A stretch of DNA of 62,000 nucleotides from Zygnema cylindricum (GCA_037447655.1 JBBHKE010000404.1:1-62000), one strand, 5' to 3'; positions 13,677 through 26,347 are shown, counted from the first letter of the stretch. Notes: generated by a model not told the origin, from the sequence alone. Translations and numbers: made by a program.

Positions 13677-14882
13677 GGGTTGTAAAAATAATGTAGCTAC
13701 AATGTCAATGCTAAAACTTAAAATAAAGAAGCAAAAATCTCTTAGACGGCAAAATTAGTCACAAAATGAGGAAAGAACATTATCATTAGATTTTCATAAG
13801 GCTTTCATATATGAGACGGCCTTCGACACAATTATGACTGCCTTCCTGTAAAAGTTTCAAGTAGCAACTGAAGAACACAGTGAGAATCTAGCAGTGTTGG
13901 CTGCCCACAATGGTCATGGGTGCGAGCGCAGTTACCCGAATAGCAATTTCCCATCCCAAGGTACAGTTGTACAGTTAACAGTACGGTTGATAACTTTACT
14001 ATATTTTTTCGTCGAGATGCTGCCGCAAGAAATTGATCGCACGTAATTTTGAAATACCGTATGGCCTAGTTGTTCGATTTTTTCATTTTTAACGATTTTT
14101 ACGTATTATTCGTGACTTTTGAAAAAATCCGCAAAAAGACGCGATGTATTTTCTGTCCGGTAAACTGAACGGACAATTTACGGGAGCTGTATGAAATTTT
14201 ACGGTAACTGTACGGTTTTGTACAGTAAGTGTACGGTCTTTGACGAAAAGATACATTGCACTTCCTAGTACTTTCTGTCCGGTAAACTGAACAGAAATTG
14301 GAAATGTACGAAATTGTACAGAAAATGTACGGACTATTACGAAAAGAGACGGCAATTGTACGAAAAATGTACAAACTTCGGTACATGTAAAATTCAATTT
14401 TATTTACATGTACGAAATAGTACGGATTCACAATCACTAACCGATTTTTTCAAATCGACCTCTCCGATTTCTACGTATTATTCGCGGGTTTGAATCGTGA
14501 GTAAAATACGATTTGAACAACTATGCCGTATGCTGATTTCTTTCTCCTAGGACGGAGTGTCGCACTTTTAGAACATTTATAGTGCGACAACTGACAGGCT
14601 GATTATTGTATACGAACTATGAAGCTTGCTGGCCCTAAGCATGCATGCGTCTGAGATATGAATTAGGAAGTGGTTATACAAAGATAACAGTGTATTTACT
14701 GATTTAGGAGCCTAATAATGATCAGTATAATGATCAATTTACTTTCTTTCATGTTGCTAGAATCATAGCTTTTCATAATGGGCTTTTTATCTGGCCGTTC
14801 CAGATGTTTTTTGTAAATTTACTGTTAATCTCTGTTATTTTTTTAAGTTCTGCAAAATTTTTGACAGCCTCGATTTCGAGAA
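13677..14882. promoter_or_regulatory. Shared intergenic region between divergent CTR9 and coiled-coil genes
   Basis: The two start codons face away from each other across 1.2 kb, so this stretch must hold both 5' UTRs and promoters. I see no clear TATA box placed for either gene. More than a third of it is the MITE at 14065-14525, whose interior is unusually rich in GTAC and TACGG words. Whether the promoter is truly bidirectional is inference from gene order. Confidence 0.55.
14065..14525. mobile_element. hAT-like MITE (461 bp) in divergent promoter
   Basis: Ends are CCTAGTTGTTC at the left and, inverted, CATAGTTGTTC at the right. Direct 8-bp flanks CCGTATGG (14057-14064) and CCGTATGC (14526-14533) match at 7 of 8 positions, the target-site duplication length of hAT elements. 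There is no coding capacity. The interior holds two copies of TTCTGTCCGGTAAACTGAAC (14151-14170, 14273-14292), many TGTACGG-type words, and a subterminal direct repeat containing ACGTATTATTCG near each end. The interior is shared with the larger MITE at 32028-32849. Confidence 0.7.
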
Positions 14883-17800
14883 ATGGAAGACGCAAACTCT
14901 GTACAGGAAATGTCTGTGAGGATTGCGCAGCTTGAAGCAGGTTAGAACCTTCGCTGTTTTGAATTCTGTCATTGCTTACATGGTTATGTAGATTTATGTA
15001 CGTTCTTTTTGGCTCACTCGCAAGGCTTTGTTATGCCACTTCAAGCAATACCATTCCAATACAGTCATGTAGTCACCAGACTATTGTTAATCAAAAGGTT
15101 GGCCTCTTTCTAGATTTCGTTTGTCATAAACATGATCTTGACTAGCTCATCTTTGCTGGAACGTCATTTTATTCCGTCCCTGGAACAGAAAGAAGAGAGC
15201 TCCAGATGGACGTGGAGGCGCTCTCCAAGCAGCAGGCAGGCGCCACCTCCTCCTTCGACATCATGGCGCGCATGCAGGCCCGCCGGTATGGCTCCACTGT
15301 GCGGGAATGGAGAAGAATTGCATTGGAGCAGTGACAGTTTTCACTTGAAATGAAGTGGTTTTTAGCTGATTGTTTGAACTTGATTCTGACAATGATTAGG
15401 AGTGAACTTGGTTGCTGACACGTGTTTTTTTTTGTTTTGTTTTTACACCCAATATTCAACATTTTTGAATCTCCATAATTCAGAACACTTGTTAGCTGGT
15501 TGAAACCCATCAGGTTTTGTTAGAGTAGTTAAACTTTTTATTCTAGTTCTTTGAAGTCAGCTCACCGAGCCAAAAATTGGTGCACTTCATAAAATTTCAA
15601 GTTTGTAAAAAGGACCTATCTGTTCGATGTGCTTTTTTTGCTGGCGATTACGGTCATCAAACATACTTTTTGTGCACTGTTCGGGTGTTAGGGCGGTTAC
15701 ATTGGAGCAGGAGCTGACAGCTTGCCGTCACAAAGTGGCATCTCTTACTATGGATTATGCTGACTTGCAACGGGAATTCACAGCACTTCAAAAGTCCAAG
15801 GTATGGGAAGAATCTGGAGCTCTTTTGTTTTGTTTTGGCTTGTTTTCTTCTGGTTGTGTTTTACCGCTGTTCTGTACAAGCGTACAGCAGCGTACAGGGT
15901 AGACAAGCAAGATGTTTGTCGGTAGGATGATGGAGAAGGGGTGTAAGGCATTTTGAATGAAAAGTATCCCTTCTTTAGCACCAGGAAGGTGAAGATTCCT
16001 GCAAATTTGTTTGAAATCCCATCGAGAAGCTCTCACCATTGTCAGGATAATTATGCATTCTGTCTATTAATTTATTGCGAGAGTTTGATGGTGCAATGCA
16101 AACCACCTTTCAAACATATTAGTAATTTTATTTGATTCACAAGTCCCTCAACTGGTTCTGTCCTTTGTTGGGCAGAAGTCAGAAATGGTTGCTATCTTGT
16201 CATATGTAAGTGCTTTTGTTTTCCAAAATTTTCAATTATTTGCAGAACTCGTTTCACTAGGATGACTTGGCCATGGGGAAAATCCTGCCTGGTCTATGTT
16301 TTGGCAGCAAGTATACAAGTAGATGTAATTGGTTTTCTTTCAAGAGTGTGGATGCATCACAAGTTTTGTTGACTACAGCAAAGGCCCACAGGATAGTTTC
16401 CAATCTCAGGCCTTAGTTTCTTACTGCTCTTGCGATCTATGCCAGTGTGTGCATGTTATGTGCTTTAGATCTTCATGTATGGTCAGGCGATTATGGTTTG
16501 GCGATGTATCAACAAACTTGATGTTGTTATCTTTTTTTTTGGGTGCTTTTCTCAATTTAGAACTCAGTTGTTAACTGCTCATTTATGGTTCTTGGCCAAG
16601 AAAGTTTGAATTTCTCAAACCCAGTATATAGTCCACAGGTGTGTCAAGCTCTTCGCATGAGTTTTGTTGGGAATCGACAAGATTGCTGTCGATGTGGATG
16701 TACAAGCAAAGCTTTACTGGCATCGAGTGCCATTCTGACCAAGCAGGGTGATGACACGGGCTTTGCAGAACTGGAGTAGGACTGCCATCTTGTATCCAAA
16801 AAACTCAAGTTACTGTGACTCATAATTGTTGAGTAATGACATGCCTGGATGGCTCATTTTGTTCCTTTGTTGAGCCAATGCTGTTGTTCACTGTGCGGCT
16901 ACAGGGGGGTCCTGGTGGCAGGAGGATGCAACCTTGAGTGTGAAGATTGAATTGGAAAAGGTTTTTTTATTCAACCTTGCTGCATAGGCTCATAAATTCG
17001 ACCATACTAGGGTCTACTCATTGCAATTCTGTGCGTTTCTGTCTTATTTGACCTATGCCATTTGACTTGGCAAAGAGTCTGGAAAGTCAATAATTTGCAT
17101 TTTGAGAATGTTTAGACCTTTTATCAATTGCTTAGAAAAACCAGCTATACAAAATTGTATGTTTGCGGAGGCTGGCCTTGGGCACTTTGAGGCCTGTAAG
17201 TCTTTGTCGAAGGTAGGCTCATTACCTGCACTGGCTGCGGTTAAAATCAATGACAAGTGTAGCAAATGGCCTCAGCGTTCAGATCCTGGTTGGCATAAAT
17301 TTTGGAGAGAACTGTGAATTTGGACCAGATGGCAATTTTTAATGTTTCATCAAATGCGCATTGTGGGGAATTAGGTGAGGAGGGTTGAGAATGACGTAAG
17401 GTTCTACCAGACACAAGTTGTGGCAGCTCTGTCTGAGCGCGATGAGGCGTTACTTGAGGTGAGTCTTGTCCACTGAACAATTTAATCTCCTTGCGCCGTT
17501 TGTGAAATCCAAATGGAATCACTTGGAAGCTTTTGTACTTTCTCTTTAAGCTTCACCTGTTGATGTTTTGCATATGGTTTGGAGTCTAGTTTGTATGAGC
17601 TCTCTAGAGTCAATGAAAACCTGTTTTTATTTGTCAAAGTCACAATCATGATTAAAACCCATTGATAATCATGTAAATTGAAACAACTTTCTCCTTCCGT
17701 TGGCCATATTGCTTTAGGTGGAGACGTTGCAAGAAGATATGGCGGCAGAACAGATTGCCAAAGAAGGTTTGGAGTCCAAGTAAGTGCTTGCATGTATGAG

Positions 17801-20800
17801 CGAAAATGCCAAGTAGAAAGAAAAAGCAAGTTTCCTGTGGGAAGCATCTCTGAGAGAGCTCTGATGTGAAAGATCAGAAGCTGGAGGTCCTTTTTGTGGG
17901 CAGATTGGCTTGTTACAATTCCAGTCTGAGGCCATAACATCTCCAAACATTTTTGTATTATAATGCTTTGCCTCACATGCAGCTGGATGAAATGTCTTTT
18001 GATAGTAACCGTGTGTAAATTCTTGATTGTCATCTATGAGAAATGTTTCAAATTAAAACGGGTTGCAGGATAAAGGAGTTGGAGAACAAGTACTGTCAAC
18101 TAGAAGAAGTTGAAGCTCAAAAGGCAGCGCAGCTGGTTGCTGCAGTGGATTTAACAAACTTACTTGGAAAGGTATACTACTTGGCCATTCAGTTGCTTCA
18201 TGCATTCGTTCAACTACTCCATGTTTCTGGATTTCCAGTCTGTTTGTGGTCTAAACAGTCTCCAGGATGCTGTAATCTATCTAAGAACTGGGGGTGGAGA
18301 GAAACTGGAGAAAAAAACGTTTTCAGTTTTGGCAGGATTTATTTAAGAGATAGTTGACTCAAATTCTTAGTGTCCTTTAGGTCTCACATCTAAAGGTCTG
18401 TGGTGCTGTCAAGAGAAACTGGTTGCTTGTAAGCCTTTTTTATATCGAATTACTTGTTTGTTGTATGTAGTATTCAATATTTATATATGTATGTGTGTAT
18501 ATATGTATATATATTATGTAGAAATGTTGTTCTGCAGGATATTAATTGGTTTATTCGGTGAAAGTGTAGTTGCCAAATTGGTTAGAATTGTGGCTGAATA
18601 AATTCGTTTTTGTGACAGGCGTTGCAAATCATATGGAAGGAGTTAAGAAGCGTGAGGAACTTTTGTTCCCTCGAGCAAGAAGGAGACGCTGTGGAGCCAG
18701 CAACAGTGGCTGCTATTATTCTAAATGAAGCTTCAACCTGGCCTCTTTTGGAGATGGGACTGTCAAAAGAGCGACAATGTACTGAACCAAAGGACTCAAA
18801 CGTAACTTTCCTAGAAAAGGAGCTGGTGGGTATCTTTTACTTGTCTTCTCAGTTTGTATGTTACTTGCTCCTGGCTGCAAGAAAGAACATCTTTTTCTGT
18901 TTGAGCTCTTGCTCATTATTTTTTCTCTTCGGCAAATATAGGAATTTGGAGTACAAATGGCTATGTATACAGCTTGGTTATTTTTTACATTTTGAAGATG
19001 TGCTGAAATAGGAGAACTGAACTTGATTTCATGTCCAGTTTCGTATAGCTAAAAAGGCTTGAATCATTGTATGTAGGAAGAGATTAAAGTGGAAATAACG
19101 AAAGTTCGAGATGAGGCTAAAATGGCGACAGAAAGTCTGGAGGCGGTGAGTTGTGCTTTATGTTTGTCGCCTATTGCCTGTTTCCTTGTTCTGGGGCACG
19201 ATATGAAACAAAAGTCTTTAGAATCAAGTAAGTGTCTGACATATTGCGAACGTGTGAAGTTTTTCAACACTGCTGATGTTGAGTGATAGCTGGAGTATTG
19301 AATTATGGCACAATTAGTGTTTCCATGCAATTTACCATGTCTGGATTTGTGCTGCAAACGGAGTTAAAGTTTGCTTTCCTGAGTAAAGTTTAGTACTATT
19401 TGTGGGCTACCATTTTTTCTGGTGGCACATTGCTTTAAATGTTAATTTTGCTGGGCAGGTTGCAAGTGCCCGGGAGAATGCTGAAAATAGTGCAATGAAT
19501 ATAGCATCTACCTTGGTAAAGCCTCTTGTCTTTCCCCTTTTTGTCGGATGCTATGTTCTTCTGACCTTCTATGCCGTACTTTGTTACTTTGTCGATCAGA
19601 TTTGCCATGCGTCGGCGCCTTGACAATAGCCAAGCTCATTGTGCTGGTGAAGAGGAGAGAGAGTAATGAAGGCATATAGAGCTCTTTACAAATTTTTTCA
19701 AATGCCGATATTTTGTTCAAATATTTAGGGTGGTTCTTTCTGTTATCTGAAGATTTTAGCAAGCTTCACTGATGGACAATTGGACGTTTCTGTTGATGGT
19801 CTAAATTTCAGCTCCTGAGAATCCACATTGTCCGGTGACAGGCTGATGTGAGGGAGCAGTTTTTTAGGGAAGTCGATGAGCTCCGAATTCAACAAAGAGA
19901 TGGAAGGTCTCAAGTTCACTTACTGCTTAGCAATGGACTGGAGATGTTAACCACTGATGGACAGCACTTGCTTCAGCAAGTTCATGCTGCATTGGAGCAG
20001 ACAGCCATTGCAAGCCGGTGTGAAGCTGAAGCATTGGTAGAGGCAGAGAGAGACAGAGGAGTACGGTCTCGGGAGGCTCTGGAAGAACAACTGCGGTGCA
20101 CATCTCATGCTTTGGCAAAGGCGGAAGAACGAATGATGGGTTATGAGGTGCGACATATATTGCCCTCATGTTACCTCTGTTAAAGCCACCGATATCTGTC
20201 CATACTAAAAATCAAATAAGCTGAGAGTATTTTTGCCGTTTGTGCTGTATTTTTTTATTGAGATGAAAATCACAAGCTTGTTGTGGAAATTTTGATGCCA
20301 ATAGGCGAATTTTGTTTCGTTAGCTAGTTCTTCAGCCATGAGCTGTTTTTACTGTGGTAGAAGTTTTGACACAACCAAAAAAATTGGTGGAGAACTGCAT
20401 TTTTTATGTATGTAGAGAAGTGTTTACAATGTATAGCTAAGTAAAGTAGGTAGTACTAAGTAGGGCTGTCAACCCAAACCTTGTGACATCCAAATCAATT
20501 TTAACTGACTTTTTTGGACCAATATCCTGTGATCAGTCGGTACAAGATAACAACATACTTGTACGGGCTTGCAGGTTCCTAGTGAAGCTAAAATGCATCT
20601 TCAGGCAAGGGCCACAGATGATGAAGAATGTCGCGACGTTTTTGCTCAGGCTATGCAAGAGAAGGTGAGAAACCAGAAAAGCAGCTTACAGGGGCGCCTC
20701 AAGAAGTATGCACTGTGAGAGCTTCCGTGGTGTCTCATTTGGGTGCACTCTGATTTGCTGTTGGGGGTTTATTAAACTACATCTACCCCTGGGGTGCACA

Positions 20801-23725
20801 ATTTGATACTCAGAATTTTAAAAGCTTTAACAACGAAGTACGTGCTTTTTAAAGCTATGGTTTTAGCTTTGATGTTCATTTTTCGCAGCCAAATTGGTGA
20901 TAGGAATGAGCAATCGGTGAGTCTCAGGTAGGCTTCTTCATGTTGATAGGCTTGTTCTCAAGACTTGGTTATTCAGTCTATTTTTTTGCTGTTATCACTA
21001 TCCGAGTTTGTGTTGCTTCTTGTGTTGTGGTACTGAGAAAAGTTATGGAAAGGATGTTGGACACACCTTTTTGGTCCCGTTTGTTGAAAAAGAAGCTTTA
21101 GCAACATCAATTTCAATACCCATAAACTATCTTTGCCCCTGTGGGATGTAACTTTTTTGGTACCTACCTACTATTTGTTGTTAGATGTCTCCTGGAATGA
21201 ATGGAAAATAGAAACTGGAGCAGGTGGCTGCTCTTCTGCTTTTGTCGCAACAAGAGGAGCGGCACCATCTCGAGGTTCGCAGTATGACAGCACTTCAGGA
21301 GCGGTTGAATGACCTACGATTCAAACTTAGTCAGGTACTGCGTTTTATTTTCTCCCTTAGTAGATAAGTTTGTGCTGATAGCATGAGTTGATTCTGAGAT
21401 AACTTGGGCCATGTTGACTGGCGTTTGTATTAAAATTCGTAATACAAGGCGAAATTGTAATATTAATATTGCATCAATACTGGTTATCCCTTAGCGTTAA
21501 AAATGACTGGGTCTGTCATTTTGAAGTGTATGTGCTTTCACCGCCTGATTCTGAATCACTGCTGATTGTATAGGTTCTTGTTATTGTATGATAAATACCT
21601 TAACTTTAATAGTTGTGACGGATGCAGAGACAGGATTGCATGGAATTAGATTTAGGTAGGCTAAAATTATAACCTGTCATTTACACACCTGTACCTCACC
21701 CTTCCCACTTCATTTGGCTGTTTCTAAGAGCATTTTTGGTTTTTTTTGTTGGCGGCTTTTATTTTCATGGCACCTTGTTATGCCCACATGCCTTTAAAAA
21801 ACTGTTTTTTGATTTGTCGTTTGAAAGCCTTCACATAGCTTTGTCGCTCAGCGCAAGCCGCTACTTATCTTTCTCTCATTCAAACAGATATAAACCATAG
21901 ACTATTATGTATGCAGCGCTTTACCGGCTTTAATATGGTTGAAGAACATACTTTTTCTGGTACAAAAATGACAAAGTATTCCAGCTTGCCGTCACTAATT
22001 AATGAGCCTATTGCGTCTTCTAGCATTCCAGCTTGAGGTCACATGTTAATGAGCCTATGGCTTCGTCTTTGGCTGAGCTATTGACATTTCTTTCTTTTTT
22101 GGTTGTTGGACGGGGATTGAATAGGCTGTGGAAGAGAAAGTCAATGCCCTAATGCTGGTTGCCAACCTGCGAGCACAAATCAATGACCTCGAACACCACC
22201 ATAAGTGAGCTATTGGCATCTCTATTTTCTTGTTTCTGCCACAGACTGGAAACTGGGAGGTGCTCAAAGCTTTGTGAACCACCTCTGCAAATTTGCCGCT
22301 CAGTTGTTGGAAATGCGTACATATTTGTGGTTAGTCAAAATGGTGCCAATCTGAAAGATACAGTAGGAGGCAGACTTGTACCTGAACGTAATTAGTCTTG
22401 ACGGTTAAATAGGGGGAAATTATAATGCTGTATAAGGATGTCCATTCTGAATCATGAACACAAGCTGCATGAATTCTTATTGTTCACAAATTTCAGGCTC
22501 CGAGTTACTGTGGCCAACACTAATTTATGTAGAAGTGATACAAAAATTCGGCGCTTAAACTAGTTTTTGTTTCACAACTAACGACAGTGGTAGGTTTATT
22601 GTTTGCCAGAGAGCTCGAACAACAACTAAATTCTCAACGGACAACATCAATGGCTGGTCGTATGATAACCGCTTCCTGGCTGGGAGCCAGTCCCACTGCT
22701 CACTCGTATCATCCCTCAAATCCTCCCTCAAATGCAACATCTCCTCTTTCACCCCAGAGAAGTGCACTCGTTCAGGCTGCTTCTGTGAAACTCCCTTCAG
22801 CCAGCCAGTTAGCGAGCGGTTATCTCTCAACATGGCTTCGGTCGTCCATTGGGCGGGAGGACAGTCCCTCGTCATCCACTAGGGGCCCCTCAGAGGTGTC
22901 TGTTGTGAACCAATCTGCGCTTGCTAGGTGATGGCAGTTGTTGAATTGTTTACTCTCTTAACATTTTCTTCGTTTGTTTCTTTTTGAGCATATGATTGTT
23001 TTGAATCGAGTGGAAGGTCTTATGCCTGCAACTAGATTGTGACATTGACAATTTTGTTTTTGACAGGTTGCGAGTGAGCAATGCTGTGTTGTTAGAGGGA
23101 ATAGAAAGTGCTCATCAATGTGCTCTCTCTGTTCGAGGCCTGAGGGATGAGTTGGCAAAGGTGAGTTGCCTCTGGTTTTTTTCCATTTTGGACTAGAAAG
23201 CCGGTCCCATGAGTTCAATAAGTATTGTTGCATAACTTAACAAATGTAGTTGCTTCGTGCAAATTGTTTCCTTAGTCAAACCCTATGATCGTGATGTTTC
23301 TTCACAATGGCCTATTTGAATCATGGACGAAAAGGTTTTACTTCATGTTACCTGATTCCACCTTAGAAGTAGAGTGTGCGTTCTCAGATTAGGAGTTGAT
23401 CTCCTCTTAAGGCTGGTTTTGTTGACTCCATGAAATTTGGGATTTTGTCCAGGCACAAAAAGACGTATGGGAGATGGAGGTACCTGTTGAGACTGCTGTC
23501 CCAATTGTGAGAAAAGTAATGGATTCCGCTAAAAACATGAAAGTAGCTCTTGGTGTTACAAGCCTTGTGTCACATAGTGAAGAAGAGATTCAAAATTTGG
23601 ACGCACCTCGAACTGTTCGAGAGATGACGTGTACAGTCAGCGTAGAGCTTGCCGAGCAGCTTCTGGCAAACGCCGACCTGCTTATGCTTTTTTTGTTATC
23701 AACGGTCAGACACAAGCCTGAATGA
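14883..23725 (+). CDS. Coiled-coil protein, plant ELKS/Rab6-interacting/CAST-like family
   Basis: Seventeen exons with GT-AG borders and intact phase encode 718 residues: 14883-14940, 15189-15285, 15692-15800, 16922-16960, 17375-17458, 17718-17779, 18069-18171, 18619-18825, 19077-19145, 19459-19515, 19842-20147, 20575-20664, 21224-21334, 22125-22204, 22610-22927, 23067-23160, 23453-23725. The N-terminus (EMSVRIAQLEAERREL, then KQQAG) and the blocks AQAMQEKVAALLLLSQQEER and AVEEKVNALMLVANLRAQI match, from memory, Arabidopsis At4g02880/At1g03290-type proteins annotated as ELKS/Rab6-interacting/CAST-like. Almost all of it is Glu/Gln/Leu/Lys-rich heptad-like coiled coil, with a Pro/Ser-rich linker at about residues 500-590. 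No enzyme motif, signal peptide or membrane segment was seen. A vesicle-tethering or cytoskeletal role is only a family-name suggestion. Length from exon 3 into exon 5 matches the Arabidopsis protein without gaps, which supports the small 39-nt exon 4. The gene is divergent from CTR9. Confidence 0.75.
18478..18520. repeat. AT/GT-rich microsatellite in intron
   Basis: Degenerate alternating purine-pyrimidine run (TATATATGTATGTGTGTATATATG type) in the intron before the exon starting at 18619 of the coiled-coil gene. Confidence 0.7.
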
Positions 23726-23873
23726 TTTGCAACTTGTCAACGAAATTTTGTGTACACATATGGCTTGGTATTTTGCAATAGAGAATTGGGCGACCGTGCG
23801 GCATCGGAGTTCGTGAGCTTGTGGGTTTTTATCATTTCAAAATCGAGTGTATTGTATAGCAGGTTCAGAGGGA

Positions 23874-23879
23874 AATAAA
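23874..23879 (+). terminator. Candidate poly(A) signal AATAAA of the coiled-coil gene
   Basis: AATAAA occurs about 150 bp after the stop codon at 23723-23725, a normal 3' UTR distance for a plant gene. Plant poly(A) signals are degenerate, so this is a positional guess. Confidence 0.35.
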
Positions 23880-24235
23880 GAATTGACTCTGCTGGTTAGA
23901 AATAACAGTGGGCAGATAATGCTGGGGTACCCTTTTTCATCATATTAAGCAAATTGTTAGCTAAAGACTGTTGTCCTTATCTGCGCTCTTGCTCAGTTTT
24001 TGCTCGTTTTCTTACCGGAATAGTCCTTCACTAAAAACGAGCTGAGATCTCGTCGTTTGCTTGTTCTACCTTTGATAAGCTCGGCGTGATTAAGTCAACG
24101 AAGTAAAGGAAGACAGCAGTTACCTGATCTTCTTGTGCTATAGTAACCGAGGTCTTCACCGTTCAGAAAAAATTATAAAATTCAGCCGACAAAGGTGAGT
24201 CCTTCATGCCGAGACTTCTTCTGTCATATCCAATT

Positions 24236-24375
24236 TCTTCTCGTGAACTTCCTTTTCCCCTTCTTCTTCCTTTTCCTTTTCTTCTCCCTCTTGCACTCCT
24301 GCTCCCCCTTCCCCTCTCTGCCCCCTCTTTCCCTTCCTCGACCTCTTCTCCGCCCACCTCCTCCTCCCCCTCCCC
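24236..24375. repeat. Polypyrimidine (CTT/CCT-rich) low-complexity tract
   Basis: About 140 bp of nearly uninterrupted C and T on the plus strand (GA-rich on the minus strand). Open frames on either strand here are artefacts of the composition, with Glu/Gly/Arg or Pro/Ser/Leu runs. Confidence 0.85.
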
Positions 24376-24985
24376 TGAGGTCGTGTGACTTTTTCGCGCA
24401 AAACTTGACGGTGTTCCGGGTGGTGACTCGTTAGTTCTGGGCGGCGGATACTGACGAAATGAAATCATACAGTTTTGTCACAGATTGCTATTTAGACAAA
24501 GCGTCAGCAGTGCATCGGACGGACGAGATAATCCCTAGAATTGACTTTGTTATCTTTGGCGCGACAGTTGTTGTTACGTCACAGTTTGTTTGATTGGCCG
24601 TAGACTTCAGTGTATATTGACTTAAAACTTTGTCGCTATTTTGTACGTATAAACCAACGCATTCTATGGACATTCATTCTTCGCGAATATTCATTATTTT
24701 AACTTTGCGTTTTATGTGTACGATGTAACTATGCTGCGTCGCCAAAAATTTATTGCGCTCAAGCAGATCTGTGATTAGTATGCCATGACAACTCGTTATC
24801 AAAAAAGTGAAACGGGGCTAGTTTACTGTGTGAAGAATGCATCATGTGACACCCTTCAAGGTTTTTGCCTCCCAAATTGTCAGTGGTGTTACAGGCTAGT
24901 ATCCATATCTACACCAATTCTCTCTCGCCATCTCCATGTTGCCCTTTGGATTTACCCTGACTGTTGCCTCCTTCCATAGTTTTTC

Positions 24986-25210
24986 TCATATGGATCTACA
25001 TCGACATCTTTTCCCTGTTGCCTCCTTCCACTCGGCTCCACGGGATTTGCATTGCTGGTCAACAAATAAGCTTGTCCTGCCCACTCTCGGCCAGGCTGTG
25101 ATCCAAATGTTTCCATCGTGGTCCATTAGAAAAGCTTTGTACGCTGTTTTCCCCATGGCCCCTTCTAGGTCAGCATCAACATCGATATCTGTAATCTTCA
25201 CCACGGTCAT
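24986..25210 (-). CDS. Small uncharacterised ORF (74 aa), doubtful
   Basis: An ATG-initiated frame whose first half (KITDIDVDADLEG, then YKAFLMDHDGNIWITAWP) has a more protein-like composition than its surroundings. The second half runs into a repeated GGAAGGAGGCAACAG motif and a Cys/Arg-rich end. I do not recognise a family. It could be an exon remnant or chance. The G of the ATG is followed by A, and no splice-linked exons were found. Confidence 0.15.
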   Translation of the reverse strand: MTVVKITDIDVDADLEGAMGKTAYKAFLMDHDGNIWITAWPRVGRTSLFVDQQCKSRGAEWKEATGKRCRCRSI

Positions 25211-26054
25211 GGTTCAAGGTCCCCATCTTTACACATATTTGGCAAAATATATCAGCCTGGGAGCCTTTTCCCCTCCTACTTACAAATGTTAATTAGACTT
25301 TTTGGATGGAAAAAGAAAAAAGAAAAAAATCCATTTCCCTTCTGTACTCTTTTCCCTGTTCCCCTTCTCCAAATCTGCACCCTGTACCATATCAGCATAA
25401 GGGAGAAAAATACCTCCAAGAAAACTGACCAGCTTCCCTCCCCTTACACAACCATGCCATGCCCACTTTTTTTCCCATTTTCCCTCGGCTGTGACATTTT
25501 TCATCATTAACCTCGTTTTCCTCTTTCATTTCCATCTGTATTCCCCTTTTGAACCAATCTAGGCACCTGATCTACATCCCTCACTATCCCTTTCACAACC
25601 TCCACCTAGACCTCACAAGTTAAAGGATACCACCACTTCAAAGGGCGGGAGGGCTTCTGCCATACAAATAGTTTCTATGTCAAGATTAACAGACATAGAC
25701 AACAAAGTTCGTACACTTAACAGTTTTGTCACAGGTCAAACAGTTGATTTCTGACATTTTGCCTTATTTTTTTTCCTGTTATGCAATAAGTTTATTCTTC
25801 TATACAAACATTCTTTTGTTCATAAGTCAAAACCCAAGAGCTTTCCAAAGCCAACATAATAAGGATGAACAAGAATTTCAAGAAATCAAGCATGGTTCTA
25901 GACAAAATTCAATGTTTTGACTGTCAATGACCTATTTTATACAGATGCTCACAATTCCATTGCCTTCTCGAGCCGAGAACAACTGATCTCCTTTTGAAAA
26001 TAAATATATGCGCCTCTGTACAATTTTACTAGCGAAGGAACAACACCTGTATAC

Positions 26055-26184
26055 CTATTCCCTTCATCATGATACACTTTATACTCTATATTTCAGAAAT
26101 TGCTCCATGTAATTTGCCTCTATTCCCTTCATCATGATACACTTTATACTCTATATTTCAGAAATTGCTCCATGTAATTTGCCT
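26055..26184. repeat. Perfect 65-bp tandem duplication
   Basis: The 65-bp block starting CTATTCCCTTCATCATGATA at 26055 is repeated without change at 26120. It lies 200-300 bp downstream of the hydrolase stop codon on that gene's strand, so it may be in its 3' UTR or just beyond. Identity of the copies implies a recent event or an assembly duplication. Confidence 0.95.
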
Positions 26185-26347
26185 ATGTACTAGTATGATA
26201 TTTACGCTTTACGTTTTTTAACAAACCGCATGTAAGTATGTATGTACATTTCCTGCAATAAAGTTTTGACCACAACTTGTAAATAAATTAAACAATTGAA
26301 GGGGTACCGCTAAAAATGCTAAAAGATTTCAACTTTTGAGTGTTTGT

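Noticed and set aside
16176-16203. Extra small exon of the coiled-coil gene (AAG TCA GAA ATG onward, with a GTAAGT donor)
   Set aside because: Including it would add residues where the protein already matches its Arabidopsis homologue length exactly between exons 3 and 5.
18619-18825. Separate plus-strand gene starting at 18622
   Set aside because: It is one exon of the coiled-coil gene, in phase with both neighbours and flanked by CAG acceptor and GT donor.
24163-24468. 101-codon minus-strand frame rich in Glu, Gly and Arg
   Set aside because: It is the translation of the polypyrimidine tract; the open frame follows from base composition and there is no domain-like sequence.
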